Below are positions 1-8,122 of a stretch of DNA of 64,000 bases, in pieces. The stretch's first letter is position 1. The number at the start of each line of letters is the position of its first letter. Below the pieces are notes generated by a model. The model worked only from the letters and a program-made list of their open reading frames with translations. It did no database searches and was not told the origin of the DNA. The stretch comes from Dielma sp000508965. Lineage in GTDB: Bacteria > Bacillota_I > Bacilli_A > Erysipelotrichales > Erysipelotrichaceae. A program made the translations under genes and the position numbers. The stretch covers positions 10,358-74,357 of the forward strand of contig BAHV02000011.1 in NCBI GenBank assembly GCA_000508965.1. Reading direction: 5' to 3'.

Positions 1-1
1 A

Positions 2-871
2 TTGTCTGGCGGTGTAGACAGTTCAGTTGTTGCGGCATTATTGGTTAAGGCGATCGGCAAACAATTGGTTTGTGTACATGTGAATCATGGACTCATGCGC
101 AAGGGGGAGTCAGAAAGCGTTATTGAGGTATTTAAGAATCAGCTTGATGCCAATTTAGTCTATGTTGATGCCAGTGAAAGATTTTTAGGCAAGCTGGCGG
201 GTATCGCTGATCCCGAAGAAAAACGTAAAATTATTGGTGCGGAATTTATCCGTGTTTTTGAAGAAGAAGCAAGAAAACTTGAGGGCATTGATTTTTTAGC
301 TCAGGGAACTATTTATCCGGATATCGTGGAAAGCGGTACAAAGACAGCGAAGGTTGTAAAATCACATCATAATGTAGGTGGACTGCCTGAGGATTTGGAT
401 TTTGAATTAGTAGAACCATTGCGTCAATTATTCAAAGATGAGGTACGTGCCTGCGGTTTAGAGTTAGGATTGCCTGATGAAATGGTTTTCCGTCAGCCAT
501 TCCCTGGACCTGGACTTGGTGTTCGCTGCTTAGGCGCAATTACTAAAGAGCGTCTTGAAGCGGTTAGAGAAGCAGATGCGATTTTACGTGAAGAGTTCCA
601 CAATGCTGGCTTGGATAAAAAGGTGTGGCAGTATTTTACTGTTGTTCCTGATTTTAAATCAGTGGGTGTCAGAGATAATGCAAGATCATTCGAATATCCG
701 GTGATTTTAAGAGCAGTGAATACGGTTGATGCAATGACTGCCTCTATTGAACAAATAGATTGGCCGGTATTGTTGAAAATCACTGATCGTATCTTAAAGG
801 AAGTTGCCAATGTAAATCGAGTTTGCTATGATTTATCACCAAAACCGACGGCAACAATTGAATGGGAATAG
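2..871 (+). CDS. guaA: GMP synthase (glutamine-hydrolysing), 3' part
   Basis: Last 289 residues of GMP synthase, which aminates XMP to GMP in purine synthesis; the gene runs off the left edge. The visible part opens with the ATP-pyrophosphatase P-loop S-G-G-V-D-S-S, contains the FPGPGLGVR motif (about residues 165-173) and ends in the family's C-terminal dimerisation domain with the typical K-P-x-A-T-I-E-W-E tail. Full-length GuaA is about 510 residues, so the N-terminal glutamine amidotransferase domain (about 220 residues) is outside the window. The first Met-like codon inside the window is not the real start. A hairpin terminator follows the stop codon. Confidence 0.97.
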   Translation: MSGGVDSSVVAALLVKAIGKQLVCVHVNHGLMRKGESESVIEVFKNQLDANLVYVDASERFLGKLAGIADPEEKRKIIGAEFIRVFEEEARKLEGIDFLAQGTIYPDIVESGTKTAKVVKSHHNVGGLPEDLDFELVEPLRQLFKDEVRACGLELGLPDEMVFRQPFPGPGLGVRCLGAITKERLEAVREADAILREEFHNAGLDKKVWQYFTVVPDFKSVGVRDNARSFEYPVILRAVNTVDAMTASIEQIDWPVLLKITDRILKEVANVNRVCYDLSPKPTATIEWE

Positions 872-885
872 AAAATGACATCAAG

Positions 886-920
886 AAAGTGCTGATTAGT
901 TGGCACTTTTTTACTTTTTT
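886..920 (+). terminator. Rho-independent terminator of guaA
   Basis: Stem AAAGTGC (886-892) pairs with GCACTTT (903-909) and is followed by a T-rich run. It lies 15 bases after the guaA stop codon. Confidence 0.85.
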
Positions 921-983
921 ATTTTTTAAAATTTATTTGATTGAGATAAATACCGAAAGCTTTTTATTTGCTTCAACATTGAG

Positions 984-989
984 TATAAT
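984..989 (+). promoter_or_regulatory. Likely -10 box for the DUF2200 gene
   Basis: A perfect TATAAT about 95 bases before the start codon and after the guaA terminator. No good -35 hexamer is visible at 16-18 bp spacing, so the promoter call rests mainly on the -10 box and position. Confidence 0.5.
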
Positions 990-1085
990 AATACAATACA
1001 GACTGTTGAGTAGGCAGGCTTTAAAAGAATGCATACAAAGTTTTCATGCAAATTACTAAATTCTTTTGAAAGTGAGGAAAATAAA

Positions 1086-1439
1086 ATGGAAAAGCCTAAA
1101 GCATACACAATGTTATTTAGTAAAATATATCCGTTGTACATCAATAAAGCGGTAAAGAAAGGACGTACGCAAGACGAAGTAAATGAAATCATCTTCTGGC
1201 TGACGGGTTATAATGAAGATACGCTTCAGCAGCAAATTGATTCTGAAGCTAATTTAGAGACCTTCTTTAATCAAGCTCCGCATTTTAATCCAAATGCGGT
1301 TTTAATCAAAGGAAGTATATGCGGTTGCCGTGTTGAGGAGATTGAAGATGGTGTTCTGCGTAAAATACGCTATTTGGATAAATTGATTGATGAACTGGCA
1401 AAAGGTAAATCAATGACAAAGATTCTAAGAAAAGAATAG
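1086..1439 (+). CDS. DUF2200 domain-containing protein
   Basis: Small cytoplasmic protein of 117 residues covering the whole DUF2200 family length. Family hallmarks seen are the N-terminal F-x-x-[IV]-Y-P-L-Y segment, K-K-G-R-T-x-x-E-V, W-L-T-G-Y and the C-terminal stretch Y-L-D-K-L-I-D-E-L-A-K-G-K. The function of the family is not established, and no catalytic motif can be named. The reading frame is open from 1029, but ATG 1086 is preferred because it follows a GTGAGGA ribosome binding site and matches the family N-terminus. It is flanked by a terminator and a GNAT acetyltransferase gene 31 bases downstream, possibly cotranscribed. Confidence 0.88.
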   Translation: MEKPKAYTMLFSKIYPLYINKAVKKGRTQDEVNEIIFWLTGYNEDTLQQQIDSEANLETFFNQAPHFNPNAVLIKGSICGCRVEEIEDGVLRKIRYLDKLIDELAKGKSMTKILRKE

Positions 1440-1470
1440 TTTATTATGGTTAAAGAAATGGAGCGATTCG

Positions 1471-1935
1471 ATGAATATAAAATTTATTCCAATTAATTCT
1501 CATAATTATGATGAGGTCAAAAAATTACATATCAGCGCATCTCAGAAGGGAAATGTAGAAACAGTAGAAGAATGCTGCCGGGAAGCAGTGGCTTTTTCTT
1601 TATGGCGGCCGGTCGCTGTTGCCGATGGTGAACAGTTGATTGGATTTGCTATGTATGGTCTTTGGATCAATGAAGGTGAGCGCGGAAGAGTGTGGCTGGA
1701 TCGCTTCTTTATCGATGAACGATTTCAGGGACAAGGATATGCAAAGCCTGTTTTAATTCAGCTAATAAGAAAAATCCATGAAGAATATGGTTATGATGAG
1801 ATTTATTTAAGCGTCTATGAATCAAATCAGCTGGCGATAAAAATTTATCAATCTCTTGGATTTACATTTAACGGCGAACACGATATCAATGATGAACTTG
1901 TCATGGTGCTGGATATCAAAATCACTAATATCTAA
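1471..1935 (+). CDS. GNAT family N-acetyltransferase
   Basis: 154-residue GCN5-related acetyltransferase that would transfer an acetyl group from acetyl-CoA to an amine. Motif A is visible around residues 75-95, with the acetyl-CoA pyrophosphate loop F-Q-G-Q-G-Y-A following a strand that reads V-W-L-D-R-F-F-I. The C-terminal N-x-x-A-x-x-x-Y-x-x-x-G-F segment (about 122-134) is the usual motif B end. It resembles spermidine/diamine-type GNATs in general layout, but the acceptor cannot be read from sequence. The start ATG follows an ATGGAGCGA ribosome site. Confidence 0.9.
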   Translation: MNIKFIPINSHNYDEVKKLHISASQKGNVETVEECCREAVAFSLWRPVAVADGEQLIGFAMYGLWINEGERGRVWLDRFFIDERFQGQGYAKPVLIQLIRKIHEEYGYDEIYLSVYESNQLAIKIYQSLGFTFNGEHDINDELVMVLDIKITNI

Positions 1936-1970
1936 ATGCTAAATTAAGACAGATTGAGATTTATTATGAG

Positions 1971-1999
1971 TTGATTAAGCGGACATCTTATTATATACT
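1971..1999 (+). promoter_or_regulatory. Promoter of the cyclic-di-AMP receptor gene
   Basis: TTGATT (1971-1976), 17-bp spacer, TATACT (1994-1999). This puts the transcript start near 2006, which excludes any start codon before that point and decides for a late start of the next gene. Confidence 0.7.
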
Positions 2000-2036
2000 T
2001 AATAGAGTAAAGCATGAAAGAATGGATGTGGTAAAA

Positions 2037-2339
2037 GTGAATTTACTGATGATAATTGTGAATGATGAATTTCAGGAGGAAATGCTCGAACTGCTGGGTG
2101 AAAATGATTATATGGCAACAATGGTAGCTTCTACGGGTGAGTTCCTTCAATATGGCAATACTACGTTTATTCTTGGTGTTGATGATGAAGAAACTGATAA
2201 ATTGGTACAGCTCATTGATAAAAAAACAAGTAAAAATCGAAATCAATATGAAGATTCAATAGGTGTTAAGGATATTCATAACAGAAAAAACATTGCGACG
2301 ATTTTTATCATGAAATCAGAACAATTCATTAAGACTTAG
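2037..2339 (+). CDS. darA: Cyclic-di-AMP receptor, P-II-like (DarA/PstA family)
   Basis: About 100-residue P-II-like protein of the DUF970 family, whose members bind the second messenger c-di-AMP as trimers in the cytosol. The hallmark is S-T-G-E-F-L-x-x-G-N-T-T-F-I-L-G-V-D-D-E, equivalent to the conserved ASTGGFL...GNTTF loop of DarA, and the C-terminal strand I-A-T-I-F-I-M ends in E-Q-F as in the family. The open frame reaches 1971, but the promoter lies inside that stretch. GTG 2037 (product starting V/M-N-L-L-M-I-I-V) best matches the family N-terminus; ATG 2022 is the alternative. The variable T/B-loop region is shorter than in Bacillus. The effector pathway in this organism is unknown. 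Confidence 0.85.
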   Translation: MNLLMIIVNDEFQEEMLELLGENDYMATMVASTGEFLQYGNTTFILGVDDEETDKLVQLIDKKTSKNRNQYEDSIGVKDIHNRKNIATIFIMKSEQFIKT

Positions 2340-2340
2340 G

Positions 2341-2366
2341 CGAAGAGGAACCTTCGTTTTCTTTTT
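2341..2366 (+). terminator. Terminator after darA
   Basis: CGAAG (2341-2345) pairs with CTTCG (2352-2356), followed by TTTTCTTTTT. Confidence 0.75.
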
Positions 2367-2438
2367 ACATCAGAATTATACGATGATAATCAGTTTTAAA
2401 AATCTGAGCTTTTCTAATCAAAAAATTTTAAAAAGCTG

Positions 2439-2467
2439 TTGACATTTTTGCCTAATTCCTGTAAGAT
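2439..2467 (+). promoter_or_regulatory. tRNA cluster promoter
   Basis: Consensus TTGACA (2439-2444), 17-bp spacer, TAAGAT (2462-2467), ending 19 bases before the first tRNA. Confidence 0.85.
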
Positions 2468-2486
2468 AAATGAGCAATCGAAAGAT

Positions 2487-2562
2487 GGAGGTTTAGCTCA
2501 GTTGGGAGAGCGTCTGCCTTACAAGCAGAGGGTCAGCGGTTCGAGCCCGTTAACCTCCACCA
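2487..2562 (+). tRNA. tRNA-Val (anticodon TAC)
   Basis: 76-nt cloverleaf. The 5' acceptor strand GGAGGTT pairs with AACCTCC, the CCA end is encoded, and the anticodon loop CTTACAA gives TAC. First of three tandem tRNAs. Confidence 0.97.
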
Positions 2563-2571
2563 TTTTTTTGT

Positions 2572-2647
<76 letters not shown>

Positions 2648-2658
2648 TTTTTTTATTT

Positions 2659-2732
2659 GCGGATGTAGTTCAATGGTAGAACTTCAGCCTTCCAAGCTGA
2701 CTACGTGAGTTCGATTCTCATCATCCGCTCCA
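2659..2732 (+). tRNA. tRNA-Gly (anticodon TCC)
   Basis: 74-nt cloverleaf with acceptor GCGGATG/CATCCGC, encoded CCA and anticodon loop CTTCCAA (TCC). Confidence 0.97.
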
Positions 2733-2744
2733 AAATCAATCGAT

Positions 2745-2767
2745 ACGCCTTAACGGGCGTTTTTTTC
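2745..2767 (+). terminator. Terminator of the tRNA cluster
   Basis: ACGCC (2745-2749) pairs with GGCGT (2756-2760), followed by seven T. It starts 12 bases after tRNA-Gly. Confidence 0.85.
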
Positions 2768-2902
2768 TTTATCAGATAAGTGCTTTTCTTTTCATTCTTT
2801 TCAATGACAGTGGGTGTTCAGCTCTTCTTTTGCGATTGAAACGAAGAGGAAAGCAATACGTCAATCATTTATAATAGACATACCTAAAGGGAGGAACTAC
2901 AG

Positions 2903-3397
2903 ATGGAAAAACCATTCAGAATTGAGAAAATGGATAGCTTTCAGGTGATTGGCTATAAAATTGAAACGACAAATCAAAAACAAGAAGGAAGACGTGTAAT
3001 CCCTGAGTTTTGGGAAAAGTTTAGAAAGCAGCAGCTCGCCGATAGGCTCTTTCCTTTAATGGATTCCAAGCCTTATGGCATCTTAGGTGTCAATGTATAC
3101 AATATTGATACAGACAGCCGCAGATTTGATTATTACATAGCAGCTGCCAGTACTCATTCGGTACCTGAATCAATGGTGGCTTATACAATACCAGCCGCAA
3201 CATGGGCCATATTTCCATGTACCCCTGAGACCATAGCCAAAACAGAGGTACAGGCAATCATGAAATGGCTGCCTAAATTCAAATATAAACCAATAAATTC
3301 AGGCTACATAACCGGCAGAATGAAAGCGGGCGCGCCGGATATCGAATATTATGGTGAAGATGATTACGCAGAGGTTTGGGTCGCAGTACGGGAATAA
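2903..3397 (+). CDS. GyrI-like / AraC-type effector-binding domain protein
   Basis: 164-residue stand-alone GyrI-like small-molecule-binding domain, the fold found fused to AraC- or MerR-type regulators (BmrR, Rob), but with no DNA-binding domain here. Visible signs are the opening F-x-V-I-G-Y-K, a W-E-K-F-R-K-Q segment, the strand Y-G-I-L-G-V-N, the Y-Y-I-A-A-A strand, and the typical second half with the V-P-A-x-x-W-A-I-F-P pattern and a final E-V-W-V-A-V. Such proteins bind hydrophobic cationic ligands or act as hydrolases of them; the ligand is not readable here. It has its own TATAAT-like box at 2870-2875, a GGGAGGAA ribosome site and a terminator. Confidence 0.85.
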   Translation: MEKPFRIEKMDSFQVIGYKIETTNQKQEGRRVIPEFWEKFRKQQLADRLFPLMDSKPYGILGVNVYNIDTDSRRFDYYIAAASTHSVPESMVAYTIPAATWAIFPCTPETIAKTEVQAIMKWLPKFKYKPINSGYITGRMKAGAPDIEYYGEDDYAEVWVAVRE

Positions 3398-3418
3398 ATG
3401 ATGTTCCCGTATTTTTTT
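3387..3418 (+). terminator. Terminator of the GyrI-like gene
   Basis: TACGGGAA pairs perfectly with TTCCCGTA (3404-3411), followed by seven T. The stem includes the end of the coding region. Confidence 0.9.
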
Positions 3419-3444
3419 ATGCTTTGATAAATATTAGGTATTTT

Positions 3445-3470
3445 CCACTTTAACGCTTATATATAAGTGG
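3445..3470 (+). promoter_or_regulatory. Stem-loop overlapping the comEA ribosome binding site
   Basis: CCACTT (3445-3450) is complementary to AAGTGG (3465-3470) with 14 bases between, and the 3' arm runs into the GTGGTGAT ribosome site just before the comEA ATG. It could limit comEA translation; this is inference from sequence alone. Confidence 0.35.
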
Positions 3471-3477
3471 TGATAGA

Positions 3478-3948
3478 ATGAAAAAAGTAATACTTATACT
3501 CCTTGTTCTGCTGACGATTGGCCTAAATTATAACTGGCAGCCTATACAGATGGATGATTATGCGGCATCACAGTTAATGGCTGAAATCAAAGGTGCAGTA
3601 GTACAGCCGGGCTGTTATGAAATTACTGAAAAGACAACGATTTCTGATTTGATAGAATTTGCCGGCGGGCCGCTTGAGGAAGCTGATTTATCTTCGCTCA
3701 ACCTCAACAAACAGGTGCTGCATCAGTCCGTGATTGTGATTCCGCTTTATAAAAATGATAAGGTTTCTTTAAACAGCGCTTCTCTTGAAGAATTAATGGA
3801 GTTAAAAGGAATTGGGGAAAACAAAGCGCGGCTGATTCTTGAGTATCGTGAAGCCCATCAAGGTTTTAAAACTATTGAAGAGATTATGAATGTAAAGGGG
3901 ATTGGCGAAAAGACATTTGAGAAAATGAAGGATCAACTAGCTTTATGA
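3478..3948 (+). CDS. comEA: Competence protein ComEA
   Basis: 156-residue membrane-anchored DNA-binding protein for uptake of transforming DNA. An N-terminal transmembrane anchor (about residues 3-20) is followed by an SLBB domain (about 36-75, with G-A-V-x-x-P-G-C-Y-E) and two C-terminal helix-hairpin-helix motifs (about 96-154) with the double K-G-I-G-E signature that binds double-stranded DNA. It is shorter than B. subtilis ComEA (205 residues) but has all domains. The stop codon overlaps the comEC start as ATGA, so the two are translationally coupled. No comEB (dCMP deaminase) lies between them. Confidence 0.95.
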   Translation: MKKVILILLVLLTIGLNYNWQPIQMDDYAASQLMAEIKGAVVQPGCYEITEKTTISDLIEFAGGPLEEADLSSLNLNKQVLHQSVIVIPLYKNDKVSLNSASLEELMELKGIGENKARLILEYREAHQGFKTIEEIMNVKGIGEKTFEKMKDQLAL

Positions 3949-5861
3949 ACGGCCGTTGGCTTTACCTCGCGTTATCTTTAATGATAATTATATCAATACC
4001 GCATTGGCTATTCTTTTATGGATTACTTATCATCTGGCAGCTTAAATATCGGCGGCTGCCAATCGCGGCACTCATCGTTTTACTTGTTGGCGGCTTTATC
4101 ACCCATCAGCCTAAAACCAATTCGCTTCCGCAGACAAAAAACGGAGTTGTTGAATCGATTCGCAGCGGTTATTTAATTGTAGATTTTGATTCGGTCAAAG
4201 CCATCGTTTATACTGATGAGGTGCTGCCCAAAGGTACGATGATTTCGGTGAATGGTGAATTTCAAGCATTGGATAACACCGCAAGTCTGTATACTTTTAA
4301 TTTTGACTCATGGTGTCAAGCCCGCGGCATCACAGCATCAATCAATGCAAAATCTCTGAAAATACTTAAACGATCATCATCAATTCAGCATTTCTTTTTC
4401 CATCGTCTGAACAATTTTGATGAGGAGCTTAAAAACTGGTGCTTTAAGGTATTTTATGGAGTTAAAGAACAAGATACTTTCTATCTTATTTCCGCTTCAG
4501 CGCTGCATTTATCCTTCATTATGCAGCTGCTTGAAAAAATGACGAAAAGTAAAACGGCGGCATTAGCCGTCCTGATTTTCTATGGCATCTTCATTCATTT
4601 TTCTTTTGCAATTTGCCGCTTATTAATTTTTACTGCTGTCCGTCAAGTTTTGCCCGATTCCTCATCCAAAGACCGATTAGGCATTGCGATTCTTTTAACT
4701 TTGCTGCTATTTCCATATGCCGTCTATGAATTATCTTTTATTCTGCCTGTAAGTTTTACGCTGCTCTCTATTTTCAGCTGTCATAAGATATCCAAGCTGC
4801 TCTCATCATGGCTTGTTTTAATGCCGGTGCAGCTGCTTAATTTTTATGAATTTAATCTGCTCTCACCGCTGCTTTTTTCTTTTTACCGCGTCTGGTATTC
4901 CGTTAATCTCCTGCTTACCCTTGCCTGTGTACTCTTTCCGATGCGGTGGCTGCTTGCCTTTTTAAGTATGGCAGATCAGGTTGTACAGCAGCTTCAGCCT
5001 ACGCTGTTCACGCTTTGGTGCAAGCCTTCAATGTTGGCGGTGTTCATTTATTTGATTTGTGTTATCGCTTATATCAGCAAGGCATCCATTAAACATGCAC
5101 AATGGCTTTTATGTGCGATGCTGGCTCTTAATTTTTCACCATATCTTGAACCATTTACGACTATCACTTATATGAATGTCGGTCAGGGTGACAGTATTTT
5201 GATTACTCTCCCATTTCATGGCGGTGCAATGATGATTGATGCGGCAGGCAGCCTTTATACGAATATTCCTGAACGAAAAATCCTGCCGGTATTAAAGGCT
5301 AAGGGATATAAGACCATTGATCAGCTCATCCTAACTCATGCCGACAAGGATCATGCCGGCGGTTTGCAGGAACTTGCTGATTTAGTTGTGATCAGGCAGG
5401 TAATTACAGATAAGCAGGCAGTTATGAATTTTAAAAACATCGAGTTTATTTCGTTGCTGGCAGAGAATGATTTCGGCAACGAAAATGACAACAGCATCGT
5501 CCTGCTGAGCCGTATTGGCACGCTTGATTATTTGTTTACAGGGGATGCGTCACAAGCTTTTGAGAATCAGCTGCTGAGTGTTTATCCTACCATAAAATGT
5601 GATATTTTAAAGGTTGGACATCATGGCAGCAATACATCATCATCAGCACTATTCCTGCAAACATTAAGACCGCGGATAGCTGTCATATCCGCAGGCCGCA
5701 ATAACCGCTACGGACATCCGCATGATGAAGTACTTGCGCGTTTAGAAGAGTATCGGATTAAATGCTTCAGAACGGATCTTCAGGGTGATATCGAAATAAA
5801 AAGTTTTCTAAATTTCAACTTTATCATAACAGGAAGCCGGGAATTTGGTATAATAAACTAG
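3945..5861 (+). CDS. comEC: DNA internalisation channel ComEC/Rec2
   Basis: 638-residue inner-membrane channel for single-stranded DNA uptake. Order of parts: N-terminal membrane helices (about 5-50), a short OB-like soluble domain (about 60-140), a hydrophobic competence domain with several helices (about 180-390), and a C-terminal metallo-beta-lactamase-like domain (about 405-630). In the last one the sequences N-V-G-Q-G-D-S, T-H-A-D-K-D-H-A-G-G (about 463), T-G-D-A-S and G-H-H-G-S (about 557) give the metal ligands expected of a nuclease. It is about 140 residues shorter than the B. subtilis protein, mainly in the competence domain, but no key motif appears lost. Confidence 0.94.
   Translation: MNGRWLYLALSLMIIISIPHWLFFYGLLIIWQLKYRRLPIAALIVLLVGGFITHQPKTNSLPQTKNGVVESIRSGYLIVDFDSVKAIVYTDEVLPKGTMISVNGEFQALDNTASLYTFNFDSWCQARGITASINAKSLKILKRSSSIQHFFFHRLNNFDEELKNWCFKVFYGVKEQDTFYLISASALHLSFIMQLLEKMTKSKTAALAVLIFYGIFIHFSFAICRLLIFTAVRQVLPDSSSKDRLGIAILLTLLLFPYAVYELSFILPVSFTLLSIFSCHKISKLLSSWLVLMPVQLLNFYEFNLLSPLLFSFYRVWYSVNLLLTLACVLFPMRWLLAFLSMADQVVQQLQPTLFTLWCKPSMLAVFIYLICVIAYISKASIKHAQWLLCAMLALNFSPYLEPFTTITYMNVGQGDSILITLPFHGGAMMIDAAGSLYTNIPERKILPVLKAKGYKTIDQLILTHADKDHAGGLQELADLVVIRQVITDKQAVMNFKNIEFISLLAENDFGNENDNSIVLLSRIGTLDYLFTGDASQAFENQLLSVYPTIKCDILKVGHHGSNTSSSALFLQTLRPRIAVISAGRNNRYGHPHDEVLARLEEYRIKCFRTDLQGDIEIKSFLNFNFIITGSREFGIIN
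5849..5854 (+). promoter_or_regulatory. Possible internal promoter for holA
   Basis: Extended -10 box TGG-TATAAT at the very end of comEC, 16 bases before the holA ATG; no clear -35. Would allow holA-sdaA expression when the competence genes are off. Confidence 0.4.
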
Positions 5862-5869
5862 GTGATAAG

Positions 5870-6829
5870 ATGAACTATCTGATTTATGGCGAAGACCGCG
5901 GCCGGATTCAAAAAGAAATCAAGAAAATCGTAAAGGATAATATGTCAAATGATATTAAGCCGGATACGATTACATACAATATGGCAACAACATCACTGGA
6001 AGAAATTCTGGCCGATGCTCAAACCATTCCTTTTTTTACTGAGCATAAAATCATTGTCGCTCAAAACTGCAGCTTTTTAAGCGCGGCCAACGAGGGCAGT
6101 CAAAATACTGAGAGCTTAGAGGCTTATCTCGATCACCCGATGTTAACGACTACATTGATTTTAAGCGGTAATTTTGAAAAGGTCGATAAACGTAAAAAAA
6201 TCGTGAAAACGATTCAGAAGACATGCCGGGTAATCAGCTGTTCAACATTGGATGAGCAGGGGAAAAGAGCTCAGGTCATACAGACGCTGAAAGCCAGCCA
6301 GCTTAAACTCAGTGATGAGGAGCTGAATCATCTTGTCAGTCTGCTGCCCTGTGATTCGGCAATCATCGAAAATGAATTGGCTAAGCTGATCGCATATCCC
6401 GACACCCTAAACATACGGATCATCGATCTGTTAATTACCAGGCAGATTGAGGATGATGTATTTGCGCTGGCCGATGCAATCATGAAGGGAAGGGAGAAAC
6501 AAGTATTCAAGATCTGGAACGATCTGAATGCGTTGAATAAAGAACCAATATTTATGATATCTGTGCTGGCATCGCAGTTTCGTTTTTATTATCAAGTAAA
6601 AACCTTGCTGGTGAGCGGACTGAATGAAAATGACATCACTCAGGAATTAAAGGCACATCCATATCGCATCAAGCTAAGCGTAAAAGCGGTTGGCGCGGTG
6701 AGCTGTGATCAGCTGCTGAAAGTATTGGCGATGCTGGCGGATACCGATCAGAAAATAAAGGGCGGTTTGCTTGATAAACAATTGGGCTTTGAATTATTTC
6801 TCATACATTGTAAAGGAGTATTTGCGTGA
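5870..6829 (+). CDS. holA: DNA polymerase III delta subunit
   Basis: 319-residue clamp-loader subunit that opens the beta sliding clamp. It opens with N-Y-L-I-Y-G-E-D in the family pattern, has the Y-L-D-H-P-M and I-L-S-G-N-F-E-K-V-D-K-R-K-K elements of the degenerate AAA+ fold (about 85-110), and the C-terminal collar region with D-D-V-F-A-L-A-D-A-I (about 190) and L-x-x-Q-F-R-F-Y-Y-Q-V-K (about 235). No Walker A is expected or seen. The ATG follows AGGTGATAAG. The comEC-holA order is the same as in Bacillus. The stop overlaps the next start. Confidence 0.93.
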   Translation: MNYLIYGEDRGRIQKEIKKIVKDNMSNDIKPDTITYNMATTSLEEILADAQTIPFFTEHKIIVAQNCSFLSAANEGSQNTESLEAYLDHPMLTTTLILSGNFEKVDKRKKIVKTIQKTCRVISCSTLDEQGKRAQVIQTLKASQLKLSDEELNHLVSLLPCDSAIIENELAKLIAYPDTLNIRIIDLLITRQIEDDVFALADAIMKGREKQVFKIWNDLNALNKEPIFMISVLASQFRFYYQVKTLLVSGLNENDITQELKAHPYRIKLSVKAVGAVSCDQLLKVLAMLADTDQKIKGGLLDKQLGFELFLIHCKGVFA

Positions 6830-8055
6830 AATCATTAAAAGAATTATATCGGATAGGGCCAGGACCTTCATCCTCACATACATTAGGACCGCAGCGGGCG
6901 GCAAAATTATTTCAGGAAGCTTATCCGCAGGCAGCATCTTATCTTGCTGAACTCTATGGTTCACTTTCGTTTACCGGCAAAGGTCATTTGACTGATGCCA
7001 TCATTATTAAAACCTTCTTACCTAAGAACTGTAAAGTATGCTTTATGCAGGAAACCGCTCCTGAACATGCAAACACGATGGTTTTGAAAGCCTTGGACGA
7101 AGCAGGTGCAGTCATTGGTGAATGGACGGTTTATTCTGTAGGCGGCGGTGCAATCAAGGTTAAGGGCAGTGCTGATCTTGAACCTGAAGAAATCTATCTG
7201 CATCATTCCTTTGCGGAAATCATGGCATACTGCAAGCAGCGAAATATTCGTTTGGCACAGTATACGGATGAATTTGAGGCATTGGATGATTACATGAATG
7301 AAATATTAGATCAAATGTTATCTACTGTGGCAACCGGCTGTATGACCACCGGTGTACTGCCTGGCCGTTTGCAGCTTGAACGAGTAGCCAGCGGTTTATA
7401 CAACAAAGCAAAGCAAGCGGCTGATCCATCGCGTAAGCAGAAGCTTCTGATTATGGCTTATGCTTATGGTGCCAGTGAGCAAAATGCCGGCGGTGGTACA
7501 ACGGTGACTGCCCCGACATTAGGTGCCAGCGGTGTTCTGCCGGCTGTGATTACTTATTATTACCGTGATTTAAAGATCGATCGCAAGAAAATTATAGACG
7601 GTCTGAAAATTGCCGGCATTATCGGTAATCTTATTAAAACCAATGCGACTATTTCCGGCGCCCAAGGCGGTTGCCAAGCGGAGATCGGCGCAGCCTGCGC
7701 GATGGCGGCAGCGTTAGTGGCTAGTCTTCATGACATGGATGATGATAAAATTGAATATGCGGCTGAAATCGGGATTGAACATTTCTTAGGCCTGACTTGT
7801 GATCCGGTCGGCGGTTATGTGATGATTCCGTGCATTGAGCGAAACTCAGTGGCCGCCCTAAGAGCCATTGATGCGGCGTTTATGGCTGAGGAATTAGGCT
7901 CATTAAAGGATCATCGTGTCAGTTTTGATATGGTCGTCAATACAATGAATTATACTGGCAGAAAGATTGCTATTGAATTAAAGGAAACTAGCCTCGGCGG
8001 CCTTGCGACCGTAGTGCCGCTGGCTGCTTCAGAACCTAAAAAACACTGTGAGTAA
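6826..8055 (+). CDS. sdaA: L-serine ammonia-lyase, iron-sulfur type, single chain
   Basis: 409-residue enzyme deaminating L-serine to pyruvate and ammonia with a [4Fe-4S] cluster. The N-terminal beta-type domain carries I-G-P-G-P-S-S-S-H-T-L-G-P near residues 7-18, and the C-terminal alpha-type domain carries the cluster cysteines in G-G-C-Q-A-E-I-G-A-A-C (about 282) and C-D-P-V-G-G...P-C-I-E-R-N (about 325-340). The fusion resembles the one-chain E. coli enzymes, not the two-gene sdaAA/sdaAB of Bacillus. The GTG start has a good AAAGGAG site and overlaps holA by 4 bases, an unusual partner, since holA is normally followed by rpsT alone. Confidence 0.93.
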   Translation: MKSLKELYRIGPGPSSSHTLGPQRAAKLFQEAYPQAASYLAELYGSLSFTGKGHLTDAIIIKTFLPKNCKVCFMQETAPEHANTMVLKALDEAGAVIGEWTVYSVGGGAIKVKGSADLEPEEIYLHHSFAEIMAYCKQRNIRLAQYTDEFEALDDYMNEILDQMLSTVATGCMTTGVLPGRLQLERVASGLYNKAKQAADPSRKQKLLIMAYAYGASEQNAGGGTTVTAPTLGASGVLPAVITYYYRDLKIDRKKIIDGLKIAGIIGNLIKTNATISGAQGGCQAEIGAACAMAAALVASLHDMDDDKIEYAAEIGIEHFLGLTCDPVGGYVMIPCIERNSVAALRAIDAAFMAEELGSLKDHRVSFDMVVNTMNYTGRKIAIELKETSLGGLATVVPLAASEPKKHCE

Positions 8056-8088
8056 GCATTTTCACGCTGATCTCAGTGCTTTTTTTCT
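8043..8088 (+). terminator. Probable terminator of sdaA
   Basis: CACT-GAG (8044-8052, two-base bulge) can pair with CTCAGTG (8072-8078), followed by a seven-T run. The stem starts inside the last codons. Confidence 0.5.
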
Positions 8089-8089
8089 G

Positions 8090-8120
8090 CATAAAAAAAC
8101 TAGCTCATCTGAACTAGTTT
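8090..8120 (-). terminator. Terminator of rpsT
   Basis: Read on the minus strand, AAACTAG...CTAGTTT forms a near-perfect stem followed by a T run. It sits just after the rpsT stop codon. Confidence 0.85.
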
Positions 8121-8122
8121 AA

